Below, one piece after another: positions 1 to 6,991 of a DNA stretch of 34,834 nucleotides. This DNA is from an uncultured Syntrophaceae bacterium. Lineage in GTDB: Bacteria > Desulfobacterota > Syntrophia > Syntrophales > UBA2185. Under the pieces are notes generated by a model. The model worked only from the letters and a program-made list of their open reading frames with translations, made no database searches and was not told where the DNA came from. Location: contig CAITLA010000171.1 in assembly GCA_903893135.1 (NCBI GenBank), positions 1 through 34,834 of the forward strand, in the 5' to 3' direction. Position 1 is the first letter of the stretch. Each line of letters begins with the position of its first letter. The position numbers and the translations under genes are program-made.

Positions 1-170
1 ATGTTGATTGAGGCGCCGAGGGATACGACGGATCGGGACCATCCGTAATCAATAGACATGGGCTTCACAAAAACGCCGAAGGAGTAGCGGGCCCCGTAAC
101 TGATGCTTGAAATCAGAAACGCCCCCATGACCACATACCAGCCCCAGAATATGCTTTTTTTTTCTTTCAT
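1..170 (-). CDS. MFS transporter, N-terminal part (runs off the window)
   Basis: The reverse strand from the ATG at 168-170 is open to the window edge and gives about 56 residues. It begins with a short lysine-rich cytoplasmic stretch, then FWGWYVVMGAFLISS, a first membrane helix, then YSFGVFVKPM and a GWSR turn. This pattern is typical of the first two helices of major facilitator transporters of the monocarboxylate/OFA-like group, which move small organic acids across the inner membrane. Most of the protein is missing, so the substrate cannot be called. No strong ribosome binding site is visible; a purine stretch lies upstream. It follows the PPC-domain gene on the same strand after about 80 bases and could be co-transcribed with it. 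Confidence 0.8.
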   Translation of the reverse strand, partial: MKEKKSIFWGWYVVMGAFLISSISYGARYSFGVFVKPMSIDYGWSRSVVSLGASIN

Positions 171-251
171 GAGACAGTTTCTTTTTTCTCAAGCGTAACG
201 CACATCTTTTTCACCCTGCGCCTTCAGTCGGCACGGTATCTGAAGTTGGCG

Positions 252-695
252 TCACGGATTCAGGAGTTTAAATCCCGATGCCGGCTCCAGCAGACGAAGG
301 CCGGTGCTGTCCAGAAGTTCAAAAAGAATGATCTCCATCACATGCCATACCCTGACACCCTGGCGAACGCAACCGGTGGTCGTATCTGCCCTCCTGCCGC
401 AGGCCATGTGCATGTGCAGGAGAGGCTTGCCCTCATCGTCGGGAAATACAGTTCCCACACCCGCTACTTCATGGACGTTCTGCAGAATGTGCGTCATGGG
501 CTCTATAGGCAGTGTTCGGCCCTCCCTGGGACCGACGACAAGTGTACTGCCTTCGTCTGCGCAGCCGAGAACAATCAAGGTAGCAGCGCTTATGGACTGC
601 TGCGTGGCGAAAATTTCGATGGCCTCATGCACTACGTCTCCATCCTCGAGCCTGATAACAAATATGCGGCCTTGTTTTGCCTGTGAGTATTTCAT
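252..695 (-). CDS. PPC/DUF296-domain protein (PCC domain family)
   Basis: A 147-residue protein consisting almost entirely of one PPC (DUF296) domain. The bacterial members are small trimeric metal-binding proteins of unclear role; in plants the same fold is attached to AT-hooks. Visible features are the early RLEDGDVV strand, the central GPREGRTLP region, and HMHMACGR, which matches the family's His-x-His metal-site motif. A further histidine usually follows in a Gly-His pair; here that place appears to read TTGC, so cysteine may replace it. Start: ATG at 695 with GGAG about ten bases upstream. The MFS gene follows on the same strand. Family assignment is good; biological role unknown. Confidence 0.75.
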   Translation of the reverse strand: MKYSQAKQGRIFVIRLEDGDVVHEAIEIFATQQSISAATLIVLGCADEGSTLVVGPREGRTLPIEPMTHILQNVHEVAGVGTVFPDDEGKPLLHMHMACGRRADTTTGCVRQGVRVWHVMEIILFELLDSTGLRLLEPASGFKLLNP

Positions 696-963
696 TAAAA
701 ATTCATCTCCTCGCTCTTCAATCTTTTACGACTAATAAAACTATCCCTGATATTCTTCTTATGTCACCTTGCTTTTTCCCGGGGGAAGAATAAGGAAAAT
801 GACCTTGCATGTCAAAGAGTTTCTCATGACAACTTGCGACTCAGGCTCATCTGTGACTGCCTGAAATCTACAAATGAAGATTGCTGTAGGAAGAATGTAA
901 GCCGGAGATTCATTATAATCTTGAATCTGAAATGACGGGCGGCGGAAATTGAGCCATTGAGAC

Positions 964-1009
964 AAAAAAAGGGTGGATGGTAAAGGAGGGAAAAAGGAAC
1001 CATCCACCC
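964..1009 (-). terminator. Rho-independent terminator-like hairpin
   Basis: A perfect 10-bp stem (GGGTGGATGG at 971-980 with CCATCCACCC at 1000-1009) encloses a 19-base loop. On the minus strand it is followed at once by seven T residues (964-970), the classical layout of an intrinsic terminator. It lies upstream of the PPC gene and downstream of the second hairpin at 1076-1115, so it could end a short minus-strand transcript covering both hairpins. The long loop is atypical for a plain terminator. Confidence 0.5.
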
Positions 1010-1075
1010 GCTCGCTATATACACTGAAAGGGATCAAGAATGCTGACCCCCCTCTCAGAATCTGTGGAAAGGGGG

Positions 1076-1115
1076 TCGATGGATGGCAAAGGAGGGAAGG
1101 GAAACCATCCATCGA
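1076..1115. repeat. Second hairpin of a pair with near-identical loop
   Basis: A perfect 11-bp stem (TCGATGGATGG at 1076-1086 with CCATCCATCGA at 1105-1115) encloses an 18-base purine loop, CAAAGGAGGGAAGGGAAA. The hairpin at 971-1009 shares the GGATGG stem base and the AAAGGAGGGAA start of the loop. A further GACCCCC/GGGGGTC pair (1045-1051 with 1071-1077) lies between them and shares its last two bases with this stem, so the two folds compete. On the plus strand the loops carry GGA triplets, as CsrA-binding RNAs do; on the minus strand the set ends in a T-run. Confidence 0.5.
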
Positions 1116-1138
1116 TCTTAAAAAAATTACAGGCAGAA

Positions 1139-1369
1139 CTAAGTCACGTCGGTAAAAAAATCAGGAAGAAAAAATGTTACGCTTTGGTCACCAAACCTTA
1201 ACTCGTCTTCTCTTTTTTCCGGGGGTTGTTCTCTCGCTGTCGTTTTTTCTATACTGCCGCTTTTTTCTTCCGATATGAAAAACTCATATACAAAGCCAAA
1301 TTCTGAATGTGACAGCGTCTCTTCCTGATCGGCGCTCTGTGAACTCTGTTTCTTCTCCTCCTTTTTCAT
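1139..1369 (-). CDS. Possible small charged hypothetical protein
   Basis: A 76-residue frame starting MKKEEKKQSS, rich in Glu, Lys and Ser, with no recognisable domain and no membrane segment. No good ribosome binding site precedes the ATG; the sequence upstream is AT-rich. It could be a real small cytoplasmic protein or a chance frame over purine-rich DNA. The two hairpins at 971-1115 lie directly downstream on the same strand. Kept as low confidence because nothing else accounts for the stretch. Confidence 0.2.
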   Translation of the reverse strand: MKKEEKKQSSQSADQEETLSHSEFGFVYEFFISEEKSGSIEKTTAREQPPEKREDELRFGDQSVTFFLPDFFTDVT

Positions 1370-1400
1370 TAACCGTTTTATTTATATACTATGAGTCCAG

Positions 1401-1482
1401 CGAGACCCCTGAGCAATGCCTTTCATGAATTATTTCATCAGATTAAAATCTCAAAGGTATCTTCCTGCCTATTGGGGTCTCG
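1401..1482. repeat. 82-bp segment bounded by a 9-bp inverted repeat
   Basis: CGAGACCCC at 1401-1409 is matched exactly in inverted orientation by GGGGTCTCG at 1474-1482. The AT-rich interior has no coding potential. The arrangement could be a small non-autonomous mobile element or a long-range RNA stem; no target-site duplication is evident at its edges. Confidence 0.3.
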
Positions 1483-1655
1483 TTAGCTTATACTTGAGCA
1501 AGATAAGTGCCAAAACTTGAGATTGCCGGGAGAGGAAATTTACGCTACATAAGATTATCTTTTAAATACAAGGGATTACTAATATTCCAAATGGTAATTA
1601 TTCCATCAATATGGCAGCAAAATAATAAGATATCGACGCGGGCACTCGACAAATA

Positions 1656-1759
1656 GTGCGATTTATGCACGGACATAAACCCCTACAGTTGGCGAATGCA
1701 GGAACAACTGGTGTTCTATCTTCTGTGCATATATAGCACGCTATGTGCTTAATACGCAC
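1656..1759. promoter_or_regulatory. Cluster of four 15-bp dyads with 7-base spacers
   Basis: Three copies of GTGC-N7-GCAC occur at 1656-1670, 1725-1739 and 1745-1759, with a related GAAC-N7-GTTC at 1702-1716. All have the same 4-7-4 geometry. The last two GTGC dyads are 20 bp apart centre to centre, close to two helical turns, as expected for adjacent dimers on one DNA face. No gene or clear promoter lies inside the cluster, so the regulated target is not evident. Operator array is an inference from symmetry and spacing. Confidence 0.4.
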
Positions 1760-1880
1760 ATATACGCAGTTCCTTTTGAGAAGAATGAAAAACGTATACT
1801 GATCCGCAAGAGCCATAGCGGTTGACATGCCATAAGTGCATGCGCCTGGAAATTCTCTTTTCTTCTAATTTCTGAATTCC

Positions 1881-1988
1881 TCACTTACTATACCGGTTGA
1901 CAGTTAAACAAGAGACTATCATTTTTGTCACGCCCAAATTCTCATGTTTGGTGGCTTTCGGCGCGTCTCTTTCAGCCTTCTGGATCAT
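1881..1988 (-). CDS. Possible 35-residue small protein
   Basis: A short frame begins MIQKAERDAPKATKHE. It has AGGAG (1998-2002) nine bases before the ATG at 1986-1988 and ends in TGA at 1881-1883. The frame stays open for some codons upstream of the ATG, so it may also be the tail of a decayed longer gene. No domain or membrane helix is visible. Support is the ribosome binding site only. Confidence 0.2.
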   Translation of the reverse strand: MIQKAERDAPKATKHENLGVTKMIVSCLTVNRYSK

Positions 1989-2956
1989 AGTCGCCAACTC
2001 CTGGATGCAGACGCCGGCGGGCGGCTTGAGTCTGCATTATCTGGAGAGATAAAAGATACGATCTGGGACTAACTGTTTCAATTGACCTCCTCCTCGAAAT
2101 CCGAACTGATTTCAGGAGTTGTCAGTATCCTTGTTTGACTTGGGCGTGTTTGTCAAAATCAGTTTCATTTTTTACTTACGAAATTCTGCCTATTACGGAG
2201 AGTTTATCTGGATCGGGAAGCCGGAAATGGTATGCCTTTCGCATTGGGTTGATATGTTTCAGATAATCTTCCTTGAAATATCAATGTCCAGGCTGACTTT
2301 CTTATATTATTTAAATTATTCATGGATTCCTTTGCCTAAGATTAATGCAAAGAGCTTAAAAGCATCAATAATTGATGGTTTTTATGATTCATCAACATGG
2401 TCATCAACAATCTTATCAACAAGTTTGTTCATCCCTGTTGCGGGCGCTCTCCGATGGTGCGTCATTGCTTGTTTCCAGCAATGGCCTCTCCCGTAATGAC
2501 CGCCTGCAGAGGAAAGCCGCGCTACGTTTCTGCCTGTAGAGAACTCACGCCGCTTTCAGAGCGACGATGCAGCCAAGACAGGCTCTGCAAGGATCCACAG
2601 CATGCATCTCCGAAGATCCTTATCAGGTAAGGCTTTCATGCGTCTCCGGTTGAAAATTATACGGATGAACGAAATGGAACAACGAGACTATAGAAATTCA
2701 TAAACAAACATTCTATCTGGAATTAAAGATAATCGGAGAGCATCAATTGTGTGTGGCTGGTTTTTCGGGATGAACCATCCGTCATTGAGACAGTTCTCCA
2801 TAATTGCCTTGCACGATCACTCTTTCACTTTGCCGCGAAATCGGGAATCTGAATCTATGAATGGTCGGAAATTCGTTGTGGAGCTTTGTATTTGGATGCA
2901 ATGAGACTAAAATGGCGAGGTGCGGGATATTAACGGGACTCGAACATGTCAGGAGT

Positions 2957-3238
2957 TCATCTAATATATCTTTTCAGATCACGATAGAAGTTTTCGTGTG
3001 GTCCAAGGGAAACCAACAATAACTCACGCTCATCGAATTCATAAGCCAGGAGAAAAAGTTTTTTGCCAGCCTTGAATTTGTGTACATGGATTCCCGTGAG
3101 GTCCCCTTTTTTTGGCTCGCCCGATTTAGGATTTTTCTGTAGGTTTCTTATTTCCTGATCAAGCTCCTCAATCTCTATCTTATTGAGATGTTTCGTTTGC
3201 CTTGCGGATAATGGAGATTGGGAGACTTGCCTGGTCAT
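2957..3238 (-). CDS. Type II toxin, RelE/ParE-like
   Basis: A 93-residue basic protein of usual size for the RelE/ParE superfamily, whose members either cleave mRNA at the ribosome or poison gyrase. Features seen: an N-terminal helical pair (IEIEELDQEIRNL), the GDLTGIHVHKF strand turn, a KLFLLAYEFDERELLLVSLG beta core, and a C-terminal HENFYRDLKRY helix. The ATG overlaps the antitoxin stop by four bases (ATGA), with GGAGAAGGG just before it, so translation is probably coupled. Its partner is the ParD-like protein at 3235-3462. Cleavage versus gyrase activity cannot be decided from sequence alone. Confidence 0.8.
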   Translation of the reverse strand: MTRQVSQSPLSARQTKHLNKIEIEELDQEIRNLQKNPKSGEPKKGDLTGIHVHKFKAGKKLFLLAYEFDERELLLVSLGPHENFYRDLKRYIR

Positions 3239-3462
3239 TTCCCTTCTCCAAATGCGTAAGGCGTTTTTTGCCCACTCCTCAACTGAGCCCGTCCGATCAG
3301 TATATCTTTAATGAAAGACATGGGCAGATCAGGATTCTCCTCGGCAATTTTTCCAAGCTTAGCCCAATATTCTATCTGACCGGCAAGTGATCTGTTTTCT
3401 ATATTCGCATGAACCGCTGCACTTGCGGCAAGGTCCTCTGATATTTTAACAGCCTTTGGCAT
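3235..3462 (-). CDS. ParD-like antitoxin
   Basis: A 75-residue protein starting MPKAVKISEDLAASAAVHA, then NRSLAGQIEYWAKLGKIAEENPD, matching the ParD-like antitoxin family. The first part should form the ribbon-helix-helix DNA-binding dimer that represses its own promoter; the C-terminal PYAFGEGK tail would contact the toxin. It is the first gene of a two-gene operon and overlaps the toxin by four bases. A GGGGGGTGAT purine stretch lies about six bases before the ATG. A sigma-70 promoter sits at 3499-3527. Confidence 0.8.
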   Translation of the reverse strand: MPKAVKISEDLAASAAVHANIENRSLAGQIEYWAKLGKIAEENPDLPMSFIKDILIGRAQLRSGQKTPYAFGEGK

Positions 3463-3498
3463 TCTTTATCACCCCCCATTAATTTATGCCTGGAAAAT

Positions 3499-3527
3499 AT
3501 TGTATTGCATAAAGATATATATTGCAA
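3499..3527 (-). promoter_or_regulatory. Sigma-70 promoter of the ParD/ParE-like operon
   Basis: On the minus strand TTGCAA (3522-3527) is followed after 17 bases by TACAAT (3499-3504), a good -35/-10 pair about 36 bases before the antitoxin ATG. The hexamer TGCAAT occurs twice within the promoter as a direct repeat, which may be the operator for autorepression by the antitoxin. Confidence 0.6.
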
Positions 3528-3681
3528 CCAGAATAATTTGCCGTTTTCCGGAGTTCATCCACTCGTCGATTCTTTCCTGGAGACACGCTCAATAATGACT
3601 TTATCAATGAGAGCACCCTCTCAAACAGATGACAACATCATTCAGACTTAAGCAGATCATGTTGAAGATATAGGTAACCCG

Positions 3682-4344
3682 TCACTTGTCTTTGCCAGAG
3701 ATCTTAGTTTTCTTCAAAATCACCCGCGCCGGAGCGCCGTCAGAATCCAGAATCTTCATGGGAAGACATATCATATCGTAAAGGCCGGGCAGAGCCTTGG
3801 TGAGATCAAGCCCCTCAATAACGAGAATCCCTGCGCTCAGTAAAGTTCTGTGAACATCCGGGCCATTTTTTTTGTATCCGCCGACGGAAAGATAATCTAC
3901 GCCAAGAGTCTTGATGCCGCGGGAGACAAGGAATTCTGCCGCACCCTTTTCTATGTAAACGAAGTCTTCGCTAAAAGTATCTCTATAAAGTATTTTGTTT
4001 ATCGAGTTTCGTGTTCTCAAAAGGATCCTCTCACCTTTCTTAATTCCGTGTCCGGCAAGTTCCTTTTCTTTGATGGTATCCGCGTCTGCAATCTCGATGA
4101 TCCTCGCAGGGCCTATGAACGAATCGAGCAATATCTGGTCAACACCCTTTGCGCCTTTGATAAAATGCACCGGGGCATCGACGTGAGTGCCGGAATGAGC
4201 GCCCATCGTTATCTTTGAAAGGTTGACGGTATCGCCTTTGTCCATCTCGCGCACACGCTCAATGGAAAAAGGAGGGTCACCCGGCCAGTGCACCATATTG
4301 GATTTCAAGGTGAGGGAAACATCGATCCATTTATTTTCTTTCAT
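3682..4344 (-). CDS. Cyclase-family metal-dependent hydrolase (kynurenine formamidase-like)
   Basis: A 220-residue protein of the cyclase/KynB fold, a group of metal-dependent amide and ester hydrolases that includes bacterial kynurenine formamidase. The diagnostic metal-site motif HSGTHVDAPVHF lies at residues 50-61, preceded by HWPGDP near residue 19. The chosen start, ATG at 4344, has AAGGAGA upstream; the frame runs further upstream into rpiA but that part resembles nothing. No other kynurenine pathway gene is present, so the true substrate is open. It follows rpiA after 34 bases on the same strand, so the two are probably co-transcribed. Fold call strong, substrate weak. Confidence 0.85.
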   Translation of the reverse strand: MKENKWIDVSLTLKSNMVHWPGDPPFSIERVREMDKGDTVNLSKITMGAHSGTHVDAPVHFIKGAKGVDQILLDSFIGPARIIEIADADTIKEKELAGHGIKKGERILLRTRNSINKILYRDTFSEDFVYIEKGAAEFLVSRGIKTLGVDYLSVGGYKKNGPDVHRTLLSAGILVIEGLDLTKALPGLYDMICLPMKILDSDGAPARVILKKTKISGKDK

Positions 4345-4378
4345 CGTATTATAAATTCTCCTTCTCTGCTTTGCCCGA

Positions 4379-5110
4379 TCAGTCGCGATCGAGATGGCAC
4401 AAACCGCCTTTCCCGGCGACAATGACATCCGTGGCAATACCTATAAACAGCCCGTGTTCGAGAACCCCCGCACGCGCCTTCAAATCGGCAGCCATTTTAG
4501 CAGGATCGCTTATGGGACCAAAATTGGCGTCGAGAATGATGTTACCATGGTCGGTTTTGAAAAGTTTTCCATCGCTTTTCCTTCTTGGCTTCACTTCAGC
4601 CCCAAGTTTTTCCAGGAAAAAAATATGGGACTGCCATCCGAAGGGGGCCACTTCAATGGGGACGGCGCACCGCATGCCGAGGACTGGTGACATTTTCGAT
4701 TCATCTACGATGATGATCTCACATAGGCTCGCCTGGGCGACGATCTTCTCTCTCAACAGGGCGCCGCCGCCGCCCTTTATCAGGTTAAGGTGTTCATCGA
4801 CCTCATCGGCTCCGTCGATGGTAAGATCGATGACGGAGTGCCTGTTCAGGGTGGTAAGGTGAATCCCCAATCTCCGCGCATCCTCGAACACCTTCCGGGA
4901 ACAGGGCACACCGCGTATGTTTTGCAACGCTCCTGAACGGATCAGATCTGCAATTCGTTTTACTGCAAAAAAAGCTGTGCTGCCATGACCTAAGCCCACG
5001 ATCATGCCCGATTGCACAAACTCGACGGCGCGGTGCGCCGCCTGCTCTTTCAGTCTTGAGGTATCAGATCCCACTCGTGAACTCCTCCTGCCTTTCAGAG
5101 GCTGTGTCAT
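4379..5110 (-). CDS. rpiA: Ribose-5-phosphate isomerase A
   Basis: Interconverts ribose 5-phosphate and ribulose 5-phosphate in the non-oxidative pentose phosphate pathway, in the cytoplasm. At 243 residues it is close to the usual RpiA length. Seen: the phosphate-binding loop GLGHGSTA (about 39-46), catalytic DGADEVD (about 99-105) and KGGGGALLREK (about 112-122). The loop normally reads GxGTGST; here histidine replaces the first threonine. Start: the ATG at 5110 has AAGGA close upstream; an in-frame ATG at 5128 lacks a ribosome binding site. A dispersed-repeat-like sequence lies just upstream (5132-5250). The cyclase-family gene follows in the same operon. Confidence 0.93.
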   Translation of the reverse strand: MTQPLKGRRSSRVGSDTSRLKEQAAHRAVEFVQSGMIVGLGHGSTAFFAVKRIADLIRSGALQNIRGVPCSRKVFEDARRLGIHLTTLNRHSVIDLTIDGADEVDEHLNLIKGGGGALLREKIVAQASLCEIIIVDESKMSPVLGMRCAVPIEVAPFGWQSHIFFLEKLGAEVKPRRKSDGKLFKTDHGNIILDANFGPISDPAKMAADLKARAGVLEHGLFIGIATDVIVAGKGGLCHLDRD

Positions 5111-5131
5111 TATTCCTTCTCTTGTCATTTC

Positions 5132-5250
5132 GGTGAGCCGAAGCCCTGAGCGTAGCGAAAGGGGCGGGGAGAAGTCCTTGTCCCGAGCGAAGGGAGGGAT
5201 ATTAAAGACTCCTCCCGGAGTTTACCCTGAGTAAAACGAAGGGGTCGATA
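5132..5250. repeat. Dispersed short-repeat element upstream of rpiA
   Basis: The stretch holds three imperfect copies of a CCCTGAGCGTAGCGAAAGGG-like unit: CCCTGAGCGTAGCGAAAGGGG, CCCGAGCGAAGGG and CCCTGAGTAAAACGAAGGGG. A small ACTCC-TCCC-GGAGT hairpin lies between them. Similar GAGC-GTAGCGAAGGG sequences are, from general knowledge, scattered through many bacterial genomes between genes. It sits where the rpiA promoter would be expected. The AT-rich bases from 5250 to 5420 show nothing else. Confidence 0.5.
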
Positions 5251-5424
5251 TGACACCTTAATAATGAAATAATGTACTAAGGATTAATATAGACTTATTT
5301 TTAAAAAATAAAAATAGATAAATTCGCGAAGTGTTACGTGGTACATAGAGGACATGTGGTGATCCTGTCTCAAATTGCTGTTTGAAAGATGGATCGAGAT
5401 AGTCGTAATCAGTTTCTTTTTTTG

Positions 5425-5433
5425 TGCTATAAT
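5425..5433 (+). promoter_or_regulatory. Extended -10 promoter of the response regulator
   Basis: TGCTATAAT is a perfect extended -10 element (TG-N-TATAAT), about 29 bases before the regulator ATG. No convincing -35 lies 16-18 bases upstream, as is common for extended -10 promoters. This suggests the regulator is made from a housekeeping promoter, separate from the sigma-54 promoter behind it. Confidence 0.5.
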
Positions 5434-5461
5434 AATGTAAGATGCGGAAGAAATTTAATGA

Positions 5462-6814
5462 ATGATGGAAAAGTCCGAGTCACCCTTAAACATACTGATT
5501 GTCGATGACGAGCTGAACATTCGCAAGACCCTCTCGGTCTGCCTGGAGACGGAGGGACACAGGGTTGTCGCTGTCAGTAATTACGAGGATGCCCTTTCTG
5601 AAAACGCCCGCCGTTCCTTTGACGTGGCTTTTGTGGACCTGCGTCTCGGGACACAGAGCGGTCTCGACCTCATCCCTGCGCTTCTTTCCGGATCACCATG
5701 GCTGAAGATCATCGTCATCACGGCCTACGCATCAATCGAGACGGCCGTACAAGCAATAAAGCGGGGCGCTTCGGATTATATCCCGAAACCATTTACTCCT
5801 TCCCAGGTAAAACTTTGCATAGGGAAGGTTGCAGAGGTCCGTTCCCTGGAGCAGCGTGTTGACGCCCTACAGGCGGATCTGAGCCGCATCAACCCCGAAG
5901 TGGACCTCAGCACAACAAGTCCCATCATGCAGCGGGCCATCGAACTTGCAAAGCAGGTGGCCCCGACGGACGCCATCGTCCTTCTCACAGGAGAGAACGG
6001 AACCGGGAAAAGCATTCTTGCCCGGGCAATCCATGGATGGAGCAAACGGGCAAATAAGCCTTTCGCAGAGATCTCATGCCCCGTACTTTCCGCGGAGCTT
6101 CTGGAGAGTGAGCTTTTCGGGCATGTGAAAGGGGCCTTTACAGGTGCCGTACGAGATCATCTGGGCCGGATCGCCTTCTGTGAAGGAGGGACGCTATTCC
6201 TCGACGAGATCGGTGATCTTCCGCTGTCGGTTCAGCCAAAGCTTTTAAGGTTCATCCAGGAAAGGGAATACGAACGTCTGGGCGATCATGTGACCCGGAA
6301 GGCGGATGTCCGCCTGATTGCGGCGACCAATATGGATCTGGAAGAAGCCTCCAGGAATAATCGTTTCCGCGAAGACCTCTTCTATCGGCTGAATGTTATC
6401 CAGATAGAGATCCCGCCTCTCCGGGAACGGCCCGATGATGTCTTGGGCCTCGCCCGGAGACTGCTCATCTTCTTTGGGAGAAGTCATCACTGTGCTCATC
6501 AGCGCTTCAGCGACGAGGCGCTGCAGGCGCTCCGCCGTTATTCCTGGCCGGGAAATGTGCGTGAGCTGCGAAATGTAATCGAACGAGCCTCCATACTCTG
6601 CAGGTCGGAGTTGGTCGGAGTCGAATATCTGCCGGAAAAGCTCCTTACTGCCGAAGACCGTCCCAAGCCCGGGGACCCTGTTTCTCTCGACAAAATAGAG
6701 GAGATGCACATCCGGCGCGTCCTTGCTTCTGCGAAATCATTGCAGGAAGCCGCCGATATCCTCGGCGTTGATCAGGCAACCCTCTGGCGTCGTCGCAAAC
6801 GTTATAACATCTGA
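5462..6814 (+). CDS. Sigma-54-dependent response regulator (NtrC family), likely Kdp regulator
   Basis: A 450-residue enhancer-binding protein. Receiver domain, residues about 8-125: acidic pair D15/D16, phosphoacceptor D59 in FVDLRLG, T88 and K109. AAA+ domain, about 150-390: Walker A GENGTGKS (177-184), the sigma-54 contact loop GAFTGA (224-229), Walker B GGTLFLDEIGD (242-252). C-terminal Fis-type helix-turn-helix, about 425-450, ending ATLWRRRKRYNI. Such proteins oligomerise on upstream sites and use ATP to open RpoN-polymerase complexes. A sigma-54 promoter and two dyads lie 40-150 bases downstream, before the kinase and kdp genes; the inferred role is activation of that operon. Two ATGs (5462, 5465) share a weak GGAAG site. 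E. coli instead uses the OmpR-type KdpE, so the gene is not named kdpE. Confidence 0.92.
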   Translation: MMEKSESPLNILIVDDELNIRKTLSVCLETEGHRVVAVSNYEDALSENARRSFDVAFVDLRLGTQSGLDLIPALLSGSPWLKIIVITAYASIETAVQAIKRGASDYIPKPFTPSQVKLCIGKVAEVRSLEQRVDALQADLSRINPEVDLSTTSPIMQRAIELAKQVAPTDAIVLLTGENGTGKSILARAIHGWSKRANKPFAEISCPVLSAELLESELFGHVKGAFTGAVRDHLGRIAFCEGGTLFLDEIGDLPLSVQPKLLRFIQEREYERLGDHVTRKADVRLIAATNMDLEEASRNNRFREDLFYRLNVIQIEIPPLRERPDDVLGLARRLLIFFGRSHHCAHQRFSDEALQALRRYSWPGNVRELRNVIERASILCRSELVGVEYLPEKLLTAEDRPKPGDPVSLDKIEEMHIRRVLASAKSLQEAADILGVDQATLWRRRKRYNI

Positions 6815-6854
6815 AGAGCGTACTTCTCTCCCCCATTTCCCTTCCGAAGACCAA

Positions 6855-6867
6855 TTGCACTTTGCAA
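6855..6867. promoter_or_regulatory. Upstream activator dyad 1 (TTGCA-N3-TGCAA)
   Basis: TTGCACTTTGCAA is a perfect dyad with a 3-base centre at 6861, about 115 bases before the inferred sigma-54 start. It matches the second dyad at 6887-6899. Position and symmetry suit an NtrC-type enhancer site for the regulator encoded just upstream. Confidence 0.55.
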
Positions 6868-6886
6868 GACATGTATTGCCTTCTTC

Positions 6887-6899
6887 TTGCTAAGTGCAA
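6887..6899. promoter_or_regulatory. Upstream activator dyad 2 (TTGCT-N3-TGCAA)
   Basis: TTGCTAAGTGCAA repeats the first dyad with one imperfect base pair. Its centre at 6893 is 32 bp from the first, about three helical turns, so two dimers would lie on the same DNA face. Seen as a long inverted repeat, 6855-6868 and 6886-6899 match at 13 of 14 positions. Confidence 0.55.
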
Positions 6900-6949
6900 G
6901 GCACACAGGACTCCAAGAGTTTAAATACCCCGATAATTGCAGTATTTTT

Positions 6950-6965
6950 TGGCATGCCGGTTGCT
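6950..6965 (+). promoter_or_regulatory. Sigma-54 (RpoN) promoter of the kinase-kdp operon
   Basis: TGGCATGCCGGTTGCT matches the consensus TGGCACG-N4-TTGCW at every fixed position but one. The invariant GG (6951-6952) and GC (6963-6964) have the required 10-base spacing. The inferred start site near 6976 leaves a leader of only about 16 bases, containing the kinase ribosome binding site (AGAAGGAG, about 6978-6984). Confidence 0.8.
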
Positions 6966-6991
6966 ATAGAAGCAACAGAAGGAGAGAAAAT

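Larger units (their letters stand above)
696..2956. other. Gene desert of about 2.3 kb, rich in inverted repeats
   Basis: No open frame here has a recognisable domain or normal coding character together with a ribosome binding site. The longest frames (759-1112 minus, 2119-2496 plus) look like chance openings. The stretch holds two hairpins with matching loops (971-1115), a 9-bp inverted repeat 82 bp across (1401-1482), a group of 15-bp dyads (1656-1759), and two weak candidate small genes (1139-1369 and 1881-1988, both minus). From about 2000 to 2950 I see nothing assignable. Base composition shifts within the stretch, which suggests remnants of several insertions, but no transposase is recognisable. 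Confidence 0.6.

Noticed and set aside
759-1112. A 117-residue minus-strand frame across the hairpins
   Set aside because: Composition follows the repeats (Pro, Ser, Phe rich), no ribosome site, no domain; better explained as chance opening over structured DNA.
2119-2496. A 125-residue plus-strand frame
   Set aside because: No domain, no ribosome binding site, irregular composition; treated as chance or decayed sequence.
6887-6991. A 35-residue N-terminal extension of the histidine kinase
   Set aside because: It lacks a ribosome binding site, contains the sigma-54 promoter, and the ATG at 6992 has a strong site followed at once by the first membrane helix.
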